DNA from: JARFQH01 sp963825595
GTDB taxonomy: Bacteria; Desulfobacterota; Desulfobacteria; Desulfobacterales; SG8-13
NCBI GenBank assembly: GCA_963825595.1
Contig: CAWGUE010000018.1
Coordinates: 19,132 to 83,131, forward strand
Reading direction: 5' to 3'
DNA: 64,000 bases
How positions within the stretch are numbered: the stretch's first letter is position 1; every line of letters begins with the position of its first letter. Shown here piece after piece: positions 35,617 to 44,405 of this stretch. The notes under the pieces were generated by a model that saw only the letters and a list, made by a program, of their open reading frames with translations, was not told the DNA's origin and searched no databases. Both the position numbers and the translations under genes were made by a program.

Positions 35617-37854
35617 CTATACTGGCAGTTCAATGACAAATTTCGCACCAGTGGGCTGATTGTTTTGGACGCTGATCACACCGTTGTGGTCGCCGACAAT
35701 CGTACTGACGATCGTGAGGCCCAGGCCCATTCCGGCCTTTTTGGTTGAAAAATTGGGTTCGAACAGGCGGGTTTTGTCGGCATCCGAAACACCGGGCCCG
35801 TTATCGGATATTTCGATCCGCACTCGATTTAGAATTGAATCGTGGGTTAAGGTGATCTCGATTTCGCCCTTTCCTTTTGTCGCCGCAATGGCATTTTCCA
35901 ACAGATTGATCATGGCCTGCTTGATCTGTTTGCGATCAAGGTTCATGTGCGGTACGGTATCGGTCAATTGCAAGTTGAAATCGATTTCAGTATACCCATC
36001 CTTGTAGAGTGCGACGGTTTCCTCGATGATCGGCATTAGTTCGCAAGGCTTCAGATCGACGCTTGGAAATTTAGCAAAGGCCGAGAACTCGTTGACCAGG
36101 TTGCGGATGAGTTCAACGTGATCGATTATCATCCGGATGCATTCATCAAAGACCGGATCATCGTGATCCTTTGCATACTTTCGTTTCAATCGTTGGGCGG
36201 AAAGCGTAATTGGTGTGAGGGGGTTTTTAACCTCATGCGCAATTCTCCGAGCAACCTCCCGCCACGCGACCATCCGTTGGGCTCTTTCCATCTCGGTCAA
36301 GTCATCGAACACCATCACAATGCCCATGTGATTGCCGGTATCATCCCTGAGGGCGTTTACATGGGTCATGAAGCTGCGGGGCCGGCCGTCGATGATCAAT
36401 CGTAACGGCAGTTGGAAGGCATCGTTTTTCGAAAGAGTGAGACTGTCCATGATCTCGTTGGCCAGCCAGCGGAACTGGCCGTTTAACAGGTGCTCATAGC
36501 CGCGGTTGAGAACCTCGTCTGTTTTAATTCCGAGCATTCTTTCTGCGGACCGGTTGATCGTCTTGATGATTCCATTGGCATCAAGGGTAATGACGCCGGC
36601 GGAGACATTTTTCAGGACGATTTCCATGTATTGACGTTTCTCTTCGATTTCGACATTCTGCTGCGTAAGCATGGATGCTGAAAGTTCCAGTTGCTCACGG
36701 CTAACGCGCAAATCCCGGGTCATCTTGTTAAAAGAATCAACCAGGCTGCCGATTTCATCGTCAGCGACGCGTTCAATGGTGAAACTCAGTTCTCCTTCTG
36801 CCACCCGCCGGGTTCCTTCCGCCAGCTCCTTAATCGGAATACTCATTGAACGGGCAAGATAAAAACCGAACCAGATGGCGCAGAACAGAACCAGCAGGGC
36901 CACGATCGACAAAACGATGTAGTACGTATGTTTAATCGGCTTTTTGAGTAACTTTATTTGTTGGTACTCTTCAAAACCGCGGGTGATGGATTTCATGCTC
37001 TGGGAGATGTCCGGCACCAGAAGGATTGAAATGATCAAGTAGCCCTTGACCTGGTCGCGGTCGGCCCCGAAAGGAATCGTTCCCATCGTCCGGATGAGTT
37101 CCCCCTTGGTAACGTACTCTGAATGAGTCCAGATGTTTTCCGGAATCGTATTATCAAGAAGCACGCTGGATGGGATGACGCCAAAAACCGTATTTTCGAG
37201 TTCTTCGGAGAGTGAAAAGGTCAACCGATGGGCATTGAGGTCGTAAACTTCGATGGCCGCGAGATTGAATTCACGTTGAATAATGCGGATATAGCGGGAA
37301 AGAGCGGTGGAATTCTTGGGATCTATAAAGTTTTTTTTAACGATCTGATGGGATGCCCTTTCGAGAAAAAACTGGCTGTTGGCCTCTACCTGTCTGTAAA
37401 CGCTGCGTCCGACAACCAGGGAGTTCTCCAGGGCCTGCTCCACCGGAACGTTAAACCAGAAATCGAGACTGGTGGTGATAAAGTTTATCGAGAAAAAAAA
37501 CAATACAATCGTCGGCAATAGGGTAAGTGCAATGAAAGCAACCGTAAGGCGCGTTCGAAGTTTGGCGCCCATGACCTTGCGTTTGCGTTCGTACAGCAGT
37601 TTGACCAGATTGCGAAAAACCAAGAATATGAGCAGGATGAGCAACAGCAGATTGATGTTTATGAGAATAAACATCAGGATGGTATTGGAAACCGGGATGT
37701 CTGAACCGAAATTGATGATCCGAAACTCAGCCAGGGTTAGAAACGCAACAACGACAAAGATGACGACAATGAGCACACCTTCGCGTTTACGCCGTTTTTT
37801 GTCGGCTTGATTCGGTGTCAGCGATATGCTCCTGTTTTTCCTGGTTTCGTTCAT
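35617..37854 (-). CDS. ntrY: NtrY-like sensor histidine kinase
   Basis: A 745-residue membrane kinase. Order: three or so membrane segments in the first 135 residues, a periplasmic sensor part (about 135-310), another membrane helix (about 315-337), HAMP (SIPIKELAEGTRRVAEGELS), PAS (QYMEIVLKNVSAGVITLDANG), HisKA box WREVARRIAHEVKNPLTPIT and HATPase with ISDNGPGVSDADKTRLFEPN and GMGLGLTIV. The WREVARRIAHEVKNPLTP line is typical of NtrY. It follows DUF4390, a pairing seen in other proteobacteria. Confidence 0.92.
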   Translation of the reverse strand: MNETRKNRSISLTPNQADKKRRKREGVLIVVIFVVVAFLTLAEFRIINFGSDIPVSNTILMFILININLLLLILLIFLVFRNLVKLLYERKRKVMGAKLRTRLTVAFIALTLLPTIVLFFFSINFITTSLDFWFNVPVEQALENSLVVGRSVYRQVEANSQFFLERASHQIVKKNFIDPKNSTALSRYIRIIQREFNLAAIEVYDLNAHRLTFSLSEELENTVFGVIPSSVLLDNTIPENIWTHSEYVTKGELIRTMGTIPFGADRDQVKGYLIISILLVPDISQSMKSITRGFEEYQQIKLLKKPIKHTYYIVLSIVALLVLFCAIWFGFYLARSMSIPIKELAEGTRRVAEGELSFTIERVADDEIGSLVDSFNKMTRDLRVSREQLELSASMLTQQNVEIEEKRQYMEIVLKNVSAGVITLDANGIIKTINRSAERMLGIKTDEVLNRGYEHLLNGQFRWLANEIMDSLTLSKNDAFQLPLRLIIDGRPRSFMTHVNALRDDTGNHMGIVMVFDDLTEMERAQRMVAWREVARRIAHEVKNPLTPITLSAQRLKRKYAKDHDDPVFDECIRMIIDHVELIRNLVNEFSAFAKFPSVDLKPCELMPIIEETVALYKDGYTEIDFNLQLTDTVPHMNLDRKQIKQAMINLLENAIAATKGKGEIEITLTHDSILNRVRIEISDNGPGVSDADKTRLFEPNFSTKKAGMGLGLTIVSTIVGDHNGVISVQNNQPTGAKFVIELPV

Positions 37855-37971
37855 CTGAAAGATGTTGAAATTAGACGCCTCTGGCCCTTCGCTGAGGACG
37901 ACACCCTGGGACGCCTGAGGTCACATGGTAAATTGAAGAATTGACGGCAACCTAGCGGGCGTATTTCATGG

Positions 37972-38544
37972 TTAATAAATAAAATCGATCGTATACCAAT
38001 CCGTTTCGACATCCCATAACGAAAAAAGTATATAATGGAGATACAAGGGCAGTGTCAGTTTGCTGACCTCGGCTTTTGCCCGAATCTGATACGGCCGGCC
38101 CTTTTCGAGTTCTTTCAACGGATACAAAGGCAGGGCATCGATTTCGGTCATCCACTTCTGCGCTTGTGAGAAAGAATGAGTAACGATAGGCTCTCCTTCT
38201 TTCCACGAACGCTTGATCGTAAAATTCTTCTTCAGATTGTCGTATTTGATGGTGTGCGAGAGTGTGATATCGGCAATTTTTTTGTCGGGCCACCAGTTGC
38301 GGATTTGGTGGAGGCTGATATAAAATGTGAATGTCGCCGGAACACCGCTGATGATCGCCTCCTTGAGTTTTTCGGTAAAGCTTCCTTCGAGGGAGAAATG
38401 AAACAGGAGTTCGTCACGGGTGTTTGAAACGGTAATGTGAGTCAACACGGCGTCCTGTGCCAACGACGAATTGACCCCACACAATAATATGAAGAATAGT
38501 CCTAACCAGATTGTAGCAAGTTTCACGGGATTTACCGAAGCCAT
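37972..38544 (-). CDS. DUF4390 domain protein, exported
   Basis: A 190-residue protein with a signal peptide (about 1-29, ending NSSLA-QDA). The body matches DUF4390: LTHITVSNTRDELLFHFSLE near the start, PATFTFYISLHQIRNWWPDK in the middle, then ALPLYPLKELEKGRPYQIRA. Its function is unknown. It lies directly upstream of the NtrY-like kinase gene and may be co-transcribed, which would make it a candidate envelope partner of that sensor. Confidence 0.8.
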   Translation of the reverse strand: MASVNPVKLATIWLGLFFILLCGVNSSLAQDAVLTHITVSNTRDELLFHFSLEGSFTEKLKEAIISGVPATFTFYISLHQIRNWWPDKKIADITLSHTIKYDNLKKNFTIKRSWKEGEPIVTHSFSQAQKWMTEIDALPLYPLKELEKGRPYQIRAKAEVSKLTLPLYLHYILFSLWDVETDWYTIDFIY

Positions 38545-38785
38545 GCGGTCTAATACACCCCTCTGTCAGGCCGTATTAATAAATGTATAGAAAAAGTAAT
38601 GAGTGCCTGCAAGACAAGGGAATATAGGGCCAAAAGATGACGATATCCGCACACGAAATTTCAGTTTGAATTGTATTTTAGACGTACTTACTGCACCGGA
38701 TTTCAGCGCTGTGCTGGTTCAAATAGTTCAGCGATGTCGTTTGAAGCCCCATCGAATGAGTCTTCAAAACATAACGAAAACCTTG

Positions 38786-39691
38786 TCAAATGGCAACAGA
38801 TTTTGGCGGTGAGACCGGGAGTGGCGACGAGCCGGGGACCCAGCGGGTTTCCCAGGACTCCTTCTGAGAGAAGAATTTTTCGAGGAAGGCGTGATTGAAC
38901 GCATGGCCGGATTTGATAACATCCAAGTGGCCGAGAATCGGCATTCCCAGTAAGGAAAAATCTCCAAGACAATCCAAAACTTTGTGGCGGACAAACTCAT
39001 CGGGGAACCTAAGACCGTCCGTATTGACGATATGCTCCTTATCGATGACGACCGCATTGTCCAGTGATCCTCCCAAAGCCAGGCCATAGCGCTTCATGTA
39101 TTCGACTTCGTGCAAGAAACCGAATGTTCTTGCACGACTGATTTCAACGGCGAAAGCCTCGTCCGTGACTTCTAATGAGATGGACTGTCTGCCAATCAGT
39201 GGGTGCGCAAAATCTATGGTGCACGTGATCTTAAAGCGGTCAGATGGATAGGCCGTCACGGATTTATCTCCGTCGATCAGTTCAATGGGTTCTTTGAGTG
39301 TGAAAAAGTGTCGGGGTACCCCTTGGCCCTTGATGCCGGATTTCGTGATCAATTCGGTGAAGGGGCCGGCACTCCCATCCATCACCGGAACTTCGTATGC
39401 GTCGAGTTCGACCAATGCGTTGTCAATGGAAAGACCGGCAAAAGTGGCCATCAAGTGTTCGATCGTAGAGACGATACATCCATCACTACCAATGACCGTG
39501 GCCAGGCTGGTATCCACCACCCGGTTGAATTGAGCCGTCACACCGGGTGTGCCCGGCAAATCCACTCTGACGAAACGGATACCGTGATTGATGGGTGCTG
39601 GTCTGATTGTCAAATGAACAGTTTTTCCAGAGTGCAGTCCGATACCTTCACAGTGGACCGTTCTACTGAGGGACCGTTGGTATAAATGCAT
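38786..39691 (-). CDS. lpxC: UDP-3-O-acyl-N-acetylglucosamine deacetylase
   Basis: Committed step of lipid A synthesis. The 301-residue product has the family motifs: CEGIGLHSGKTVHLTIRPAP, zinc ligand His in STIEHLMATFAG, KVLDCLGDFSLLG and the C-terminal GHAFNHAFLEK. Start ATG 39691 is preferred over a TTG two codons earlier; GGAAGGA lies 10 bases upstream. The presence of lpxC shows a Gram-negative outer membrane. Confidence 0.96.
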   Translation of the reverse strand: MHLYQRSLSRTVHCEGIGLHSGKTVHLTIRPAPINHGIRFVRVDLPGTPGVTAQFNRVVDTSLATVIGSDGCIVSTIEHLMATFAGLSIDNALVELDAYEVPVMDGSAGPFTELITKSGIKGQGVPRHFFTLKEPIELIDGDKSVTAYPSDRFKITCTIDFAHPLIGRQSISLEVTDEAFAVEISRARTFGFLHEVEYMKRYGLALGGSLDNAVVIDKEHIVNTDGLRFPDEFVRHKVLDCLGDFSLLGMPILGHLDVIKSGHAFNHAFLEKFFSQKESWETRWVPGSSPLPVSPPKSVAI

Positions 39692-39697
39692 ATTCAA

Positions 39698-40054
39698 AAC
39701 GTCCTTCCATTGGCCGTCCGTCGGATAGTCAACTCAGACGTATATTATTTCCCACATATGGGTGAAAAATACAATGAAAAAAGCTTCTAAGTGGCTTGTT
39801 TGATGTGCACTTCAACTTTTGGGCCACCCGTTGGCCGATGTTCATTTCGGCTGGCCCCAAAAAGTTTGAGCGCGTTCTGGAGCCTAAATCCAATTAATCA
39901 AACAAGGGTATCCGATAGTCCAGAACTATAATGAACTTACCTGGCATGTCAAGGCATACGGCACGAGCGTGTCAAAAGGTGAGGCCATTCAATCCTCCGC
40001 TTGTGAACGGGTTTGGAACAGTTTGACGCCTCGGGCATAATCTGATAGAGGAGC
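39698..40054. other. Gap of about 350 bp between lpxC and the riboswitch, no gene seen
   Basis: Divergent promoter region. No clear -10/-35 pair or open frame with family features was found on either strand. Confidence 0.5.
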
Positions 40055-40225
40055 CAGAAAATGAGTCGGCCCTATCCGTAACGGAACACGGTGAAATTCC
40101 GTGACGGTCCCGCCGCTGTGACCCCGCAGATGATATAAAAACCGATCGCCTGAAGCCACTGTGCCGATTTATCGACATGGGAAGGTTGCGATGGGTAAGG
40201 GGAAGCCAGAAGACGACGGATACGG
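40055..40225 (+). promoter_or_regulatory. Cobalamin (B12) riboswitch
   Basis: Conserved core elements are present in order: GGAACACGGTGAAATTCCGT, then GGTCCCGCCGCTGTGACC (B12-box region around 40106-40123), GAAGCCACTG near 40153 and GGGGAAGCCAGAAGAC at about 40199-40213. These match the AdoCbl-type leader. It sits on the + strand, about 160 bp before the dehydrogenase gene, and is followed by an intrinsic terminator. The edges are approximate. Confidence 0.9.
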
Positions 40226-40249
40226 GTTAATCGGATATCTGATGGCAAA

Positions 40250-40294
40250 GGGTTCCGCTAATCGCAGTTGCGGTTGACGGAGCCCTTTATTTTT
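40250..40294 (+). terminator. Terminator of the cobalamin riboswitch (expression platform)
   Basis: GGGTTCCG (40250-40257) pairs with CGGAGCCC (40278-40285), with an inner CCGC/GCGG stem, and is followed by TTTATTTTT. It lies 25 bp after the aptamer and before the gene start, so binding of B12 most likely stops transcription of the two downstream genes. Confidence 0.85.
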
Positions 40295-40385
40295 GGGTTG
40301 GGACGGGTGTTTTTCACAAGTACGGGCAACTTATTGCGGGAAAAACACCCAGGCGACGTATCGATCTCGAGGAGTAATGGTGAAT

Positions 40386-41366
40386 ATGAAATGCATATTA
40401 GTTACCGATATCGGCGGTTTCCAGGTAAAAGAACGTCCTGCTAAAGAACCACAGGCGGATGAAGTCCTCGTCCAGGTTGAGGTGGCCGGCATGTGCCGCA
40501 CGGATTTAAAGATCATTCGATCGGGACACCGGGACCTGGTTTTGCCGCGTATACCGGGTGAAGAGGTTGTCGGCGTCATCCAGCGAAAGGGGGAACGGGT
40601 GGCCAATGTCCAAGAGGGCGATCGCGTTTACGTCTATCCGGGAATCTGGTGTGGAGAATGCCCGGAATGTTCTGCGGGGGCGGAGAATCTTTGCCGGGGT
40701 ATGAAGATTATGGGATTTCACCGCGATGGCGGGTTTGCTGAATTCGTGACTGTGCCCTCGCAAAGCGTTATTACGGTACCGGAGGACCTGCCGCCTGAAC
40801 ATGCCGTGTTTGCTGAACCATTGTCCTGCTGTTTAAATGCACTGGAACTGGCTGGTATCGCTGGTGATAAACTCGTTGGAATTTGGGGCGGTGGTCCGGC
40901 TGGAACACTTCTTGCGAGAGCTTCCCAGGCCATGGGGGCAACACCTTTATGCATCGAGACCGACGAACGCCGCCGGCGGCTGGTCAACGGATATGCCGTC
41001 TGTCCGGATCGATTCTTCGATATTTGTGTGGTCGCGGTAGGAAGCGTGACGGCTTACCGTGAGGCCATAAGACACTTGAATCCCCGGGGGAGACTGGTCA
41101 TTTTTTCCGGTCTTGCCCCCGACAATTGTTTTTTGCCCTTTGATTTGAATCAGCTTCACTATATGGAGCAAACCATTGTCGGCGCATACGGCTGCAGCTT
41201 TCGTCACGGCAAGGAAGCTCTGGCATTGATCTCGAGCGGCAGGGTTAGCGTGAATGACATGATATCGCATCGTCTGCCGTTGACCGATCTCGCCCAAGCG
41301 CTTAATCTTGTTGAGTCTCGGCAGGGCATGAAAATACTACTCTACCCCCAGCAGCGGAGATTATAA
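40386..41366 (+). CDS. Divergent medium-chain zinc-type dehydrogenase under B12 control
   Basis: A 326-residue MDR-family protein. The GroES-like half has Cys 37 (GMCRTDLK) as first catalytic-zinc ligand, but the usual GHE is GEE (residues 58-60), so the His ligand is missing. The structural-zinc set is complete (Cys 89, 92, 95, 103; CGECPECSAGAENLC). The Rossmann loop is GIWGGGPAGTLLA. The segment after it is shorter than usual. GAGGAG lies 11 bases before ATG 40386; ATG 40377 and GTG 40380 are other possible starts. The next gene begins one base after its stop. The substrate is unknown; the leader suggests a link to cobalamin. Confidence 0.85.
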   Translation: MKCILVTDIGGFQVKERPAKEPQADEVLVQVEVAGMCRTDLKIIRSGHRDLVLPRIPGEEVVGVIQRKGERVANVQEGDRVYVYPGIWCGECPECSAGAENLCRGMKIMGFHRDGGFAEFVTVPSQSVITVPEDLPPEHAVFAEPLSCCLNALELAGIAGDKLVGIWGGGPAGTLLARASQAMGATPLCIETDERRRRLVNGYAVCPDRFFDICVVAVGSVTAYREAIRHLNPRGRLVIFSGLAPDNCFLPFDLNQLHYMEQTIVGAYGCSFRHGKEALALISSGRVSVNDMISHRLPLTDLAQALNLVESRQGMKILLYPQQRRL

Positions 41367-41367
41367 T

Positions 41368-42510
41368 ATGTGGACGGATGCATCTTTAAAGTCATTTGGT
41401 TGGAATATTCAAAAATTGATCGACAAAAAAGATTTAACGCGGGAGGAATGCCAGGAAATGTTCCGCCAGGTTCTGCAAGACCAGCAACCGGATTTGCAGC
41501 AGGGCGCTTTTCTGGCAGCCCTGACCGGCAAAGGAGAAACAGCAGCGGAAATCGCCGGAGCCTGGCAGGCCATCCTTGAACTGGACACCGAGAAGGTCAC
41601 AGCGGACCTCGGGAAACCTTTGGTTGAGAATTCGGGCACCGGCATGGATCAGCTGAAAACATTCAATATCAGTTCAGCGGCCGCGATCGTCGCCGCCGCC
41701 GCCGGGACCCGTATGGCGCGACATGGGGCCAGGGCCCTTACTTCCAGCTGCGGCACCGTTGATCTGCTCGAGTCGATCGGCATCAATGTGGAATGCGACG
41801 TTGAGACAGTAGGCCGCAGCATCAAGATGGCCGGCATTGGGTTGTTCAACGGCATGAGCGCCATGGTTCACCCCCGATCGCTGGCCCGGATTCTGAGCCA
41901 AATTCGATTTGGGTCTACCCTCAACATTGCAGCGTCGCTGGCGAGCCCTTGTCGAACCACCCATGCGTTGCGCGGTGTTTATTCTGTTGAAATGGTGTCG
42001 AAAGTTGGCGAGATCTTGAAGGCAATCGGCATTGAGCGTGCATTGGTGGTTCACGGGTTTGACGCTGAAAAAGAAAAAGGTATGGACGAGCTGTCCAACA
42101 TCGGAGAGAGCCTTGCACTGGAGGTCTGTTCAGACGGCAGCGAGGTCATGCATGTGATTGTTCCTGAAGACATTGGATTGAAGCGCGCCAAATACGGGGA
42201 CATTGCCGCTACGGGCGACGTGCGCAAGGAGGCCGTTCGCTTCCTCAAGGTTATCGGCGGGATAGACCACCATGGTTGCATCGATATTACTTGTCTCAAT
42301 GCCGGAGCAGTCCTCTATCTGGTGGGTAAGGCCGAAGATATTGCAAAAGGCGCCGCTATGAGCAGAGAAATCATTGGTAGCGGCCGGGCGTTGAGGAAAT
42401 TGACCGAGTGGGTAGATACCCAGTCGGATCAAGAAAAAAGAGGCATGCGCACATTGTTGTCGGTGGCAAAGGCTGCCGGGGTGAAACAGATGATGCGACC
42501 TTACCTCTGA
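41368..42510 (+). CDS. TrpD-fold phosphoribosyltransferase paralog, B12-riboswitch operon
   Basis: A 380-residue protein of the anthranilate phosphoribosyltransferase / nucleoside phosphorylase fold. The N-terminal helical part and the PRPP-binding region align (ENSGTGMDQLKTFNISSAAA, 88-105), but GTGGD is GTGMD. KHGNR is RHGAR and SKSGSAD is TSSCGTVD. The anthranilate-site region RTIFNLLGPLLNP is replaced by STLNIAASLASP. The acid pair near KGMDELSNIG is kept. No other trp gene is close. It is the second gene of the B12-controlled pair, so an aromatic or base substrate other than anthranilate is likely; a part in cobamide lower-ligand handling is a guess. Confidence 0.8.
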   Translation: MWTDASLKSFGWNIQKLIDKKDLTREECQEMFRQVLQDQQPDLQQGAFLAALTGKGETAAEIAGAWQAILELDTEKVTADLGKPLVENSGTGMDQLKTFNISSAAAIVAAAAGTRMARHGARALTSSCGTVDLLESIGINVECDVETVGRSIKMAGIGLFNGMSAMVHPRSLARILSQIRFGSTLNIAASLASPCRTTHALRGVYSVEMVSKVGEILKAIGIERALVVHGFDAEKEKGMDELSNIGESLALEVCSDGSEVMHVIVPEDIGLKRAKYGDIAATGDVRKEAVRFLKVIGGIDHHGCIDITCLNAGAVLYLVGKAEDIAKGAAMSREIIGSGRALRKLTEWVDTQSDQEKRGMRTLLSVAKAAGVKQMMRPYL

Positions 42511-42780
42511 CGGGGGGTTGAATAACGTCGTCAGAGCCGGCAAGGCGGGCGAAATCCGTCTCAAAACGAAAAATCTTCTAACGGCCCCAGAAGGCCGCCA
42601 TCCCTTATTCCCCGTTACGAACGAATATCAGTCCCTCAAAAGCAACAACCGAGTTTATCCATTGATCGAAATCTTTTGGTGTGTTAAGCGCATTCAGGTT
42701 GCACTGGGTCTTTTCTTTATCGAGTATAATCAGACAGATTATATAACCTTGACACCGCATTCTTATTGGATGAAAGCACC

Positions 42781-44316
42781 ATGCTGGCCAAAATCCTGAG
42801 TAGTGCCGTGATTGGAATCGACGGCTATCTGGTGGAGGTTGAAGTGGACATCGCCCACGGACTGCCCACTTTTACGATTGTCGGTCTGCCGGAAGCATCG
42901 GTAAAGGAGAGCAAGGAACGGGTTAAGGCGGCCATTAACAATTCCGGCTACGGTTTTCCCGACGATCGCATCACCGTCAATCTGGCGCCCGCCAACATTA
43001 AGAAGGAGGGCACGGGCTTTGACCTGCCCATAGCACTCGGAATATTGACTGCAACCGGTATTGTGCCCAAAGAATCACTTGCCAGGCATTTGGTTCTGGG
43101 CGAACTCTCCCTGGACGGGCGCATCAAAACGGTCAACGGATCACTGCCAATGGCATTGGCGGCAAAAGGGGCCGGCTATACCGCTATCGTTGTGCCGTTT
43201 GGAAACGGGCGTGAGGCATCAGTGGTGAACGGAATTGATGCCATACCTGTAAGAACGCTCTCGGAACTGGTAGAGTACTTGCGTGGTGCGATACATATCG
43301 CACCTCACAAAGCCGATCTGGAGGAGCTCTTTAATCGCGACGGTGGCTCGAATTTAGATTTCAGTGAGGTCATGGGGCAAGAGCATGTCAAGCGGGCTCT
43401 GGAAATCGCTGCAGCCGGTGGGCACAACCTGCTGATGATTGGCCCACCCGGCTCGGGTAAAACCATGCTTGCCAAGCGATTGGCGACAATCTTGCCGCCA
43501 CTCACCTTCGAGGAGGCTATTGAAACAACCAAAATTTTCAGTGTGGTGGGCCTGCTGGATCCCAATCAGACTCTGATCACTCAGCGGCCTTTCCGCTCGC
43601 CCCACCATACAATTTCAGATGCAGGGCTGATCGGTGGCGGGCATATACCCAGGCCCGGAGAGGTCAGCTTGGCCCATAACGGCGTTCTGTTTCTCGACGA
43701 ATTGCCAGAATTCAAGAAGCATGTCCTGGAGGTTTTGCGCCAGCCGCTGGAGGATCTGAAAGTCACCATTTCCCGTGCGGCCCTGACCATCACCTACCCC
43801 ACACGATTGATGCTGGTTGCGGCTATGAACCCCTGTCCGTGCGGATATTTGACCGACAAAAAACACCAGTGTCGTTGCACCTATCAGCAGATTCAACGCT
43901 ATCGCTCAAAGATTTCGGGCCCACTGCTCGACCGTATCGATCTGCATGTGGACGTTCCAGCTGTGCCATACAGAGATCTGGCGGCGCAAAACAACGCTGA
44001 AACCTCGATGGACATCAGAACGCGCGTCAAGGCCGCCCGAGCCATACAGGCGCAGCGGTTCCATCGGTCTAAGATATACGCCAATGCCCAGATGGGCAGC
44101 CGCCAGCTAAAACGGTTCTGCAGCGTCGACCACAGCTCCCGGCGTTTACTGGAAACTGTCATCGACAAACTCGGATTGTCCGCCAGGGCGTACAACCGTA
44201 TTCTGAAGATCGCCCGCACCATCGCCGATCTTGCCGACACTGAGGCCATTTTATCGGAACACGTATCCGAAGCGGTTCAGTACCGTAGTTTGGACCGAAA
44301 CCGGGTGCCGGCCTGA
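42781..44316 (+). CDS. comM: ComM/YifB-family Mg-chelatase-like AAA+ ATPase
   Basis: A 511-residue protein. The N-terminal Lon-protease-like domain (to about 180) includes HGLPTFTIVGLPEASVKESK; the AAA+ domain has Walker A GPPGSGKTMLAKRL near 219 and Walker B GVLFLDELPEF; the C-terminal part carries the ComM Cys cluster (NPCPCGY, CRCT) and the Mg_chelatase_C tail. In Vibrio and Haemophilus, ComM is a hexameric helicase that extends D-loop branch migration in natural transformation. ATG 42781 starts the conserved MLAKILSSAVIG. It is separated from the TrpD-like gene by 270 bp with nothing recognised. Confidence 0.92.
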   Translation: MLAKILSSAVIGIDGYLVEVEVDIAHGLPTFTIVGLPEASVKESKERVKAAINNSGYGFPDDRITVNLAPANIKKEGTGFDLPIALGILTATGIVPKESLARHLVLGELSLDGRIKTVNGSLPMALAAKGAGYTAIVVPFGNGREASVVNGIDAIPVRTLSELVEYLRGAIHIAPHKADLEELFNRDGGSNLDFSEVMGQEHVKRALEIAAAGGHNLLMIGPPGSGKTMLAKRLATILPPLTFEEAIETTKIFSVVGLLDPNQTLITQRPFRSPHHTISDAGLIGGGHIPRPGEVSLAHNGVLFLDELPEFKKHVLEVLRQPLEDLKVTISRAALTITYPTRLMLVAAMNPCPCGYLTDKKHQCRCTYQQIQRYRSKISGPLLDRIDLHVDVPAVPYRDLAAQNNAETSMDIRTRVKAARAIQAQRFHRSKIYANAQMGSRQLKRFCSVDHSSRRLLETVIDKLGLSARAYNRILKIARTIADLADTEAILSEHVSEAVQYRSLDRNRVPA

Positions 44317-44323
44317 CGGCCGG
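44308..44323. terminator. GC-rich hairpin at the end of comM
   Basis: CCGGCC-TGAC-GGCCGG spans the comM stop codon, and a second GC hairpin (GGCGGG/CCCGCC) follows at about 44332-44357. Neither has a T-run. They lie between the convergent comM and mscS genes. Confidence 0.35.
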
Positions 44324-44405
44324 GGTGTGAAGGCGGGCCAGAGGGTAACGCCCCGCCGGGTATTGGTGTGCGGAAGCACCCGTCCATGTAAAGGTTATCG
44401 GCCGC

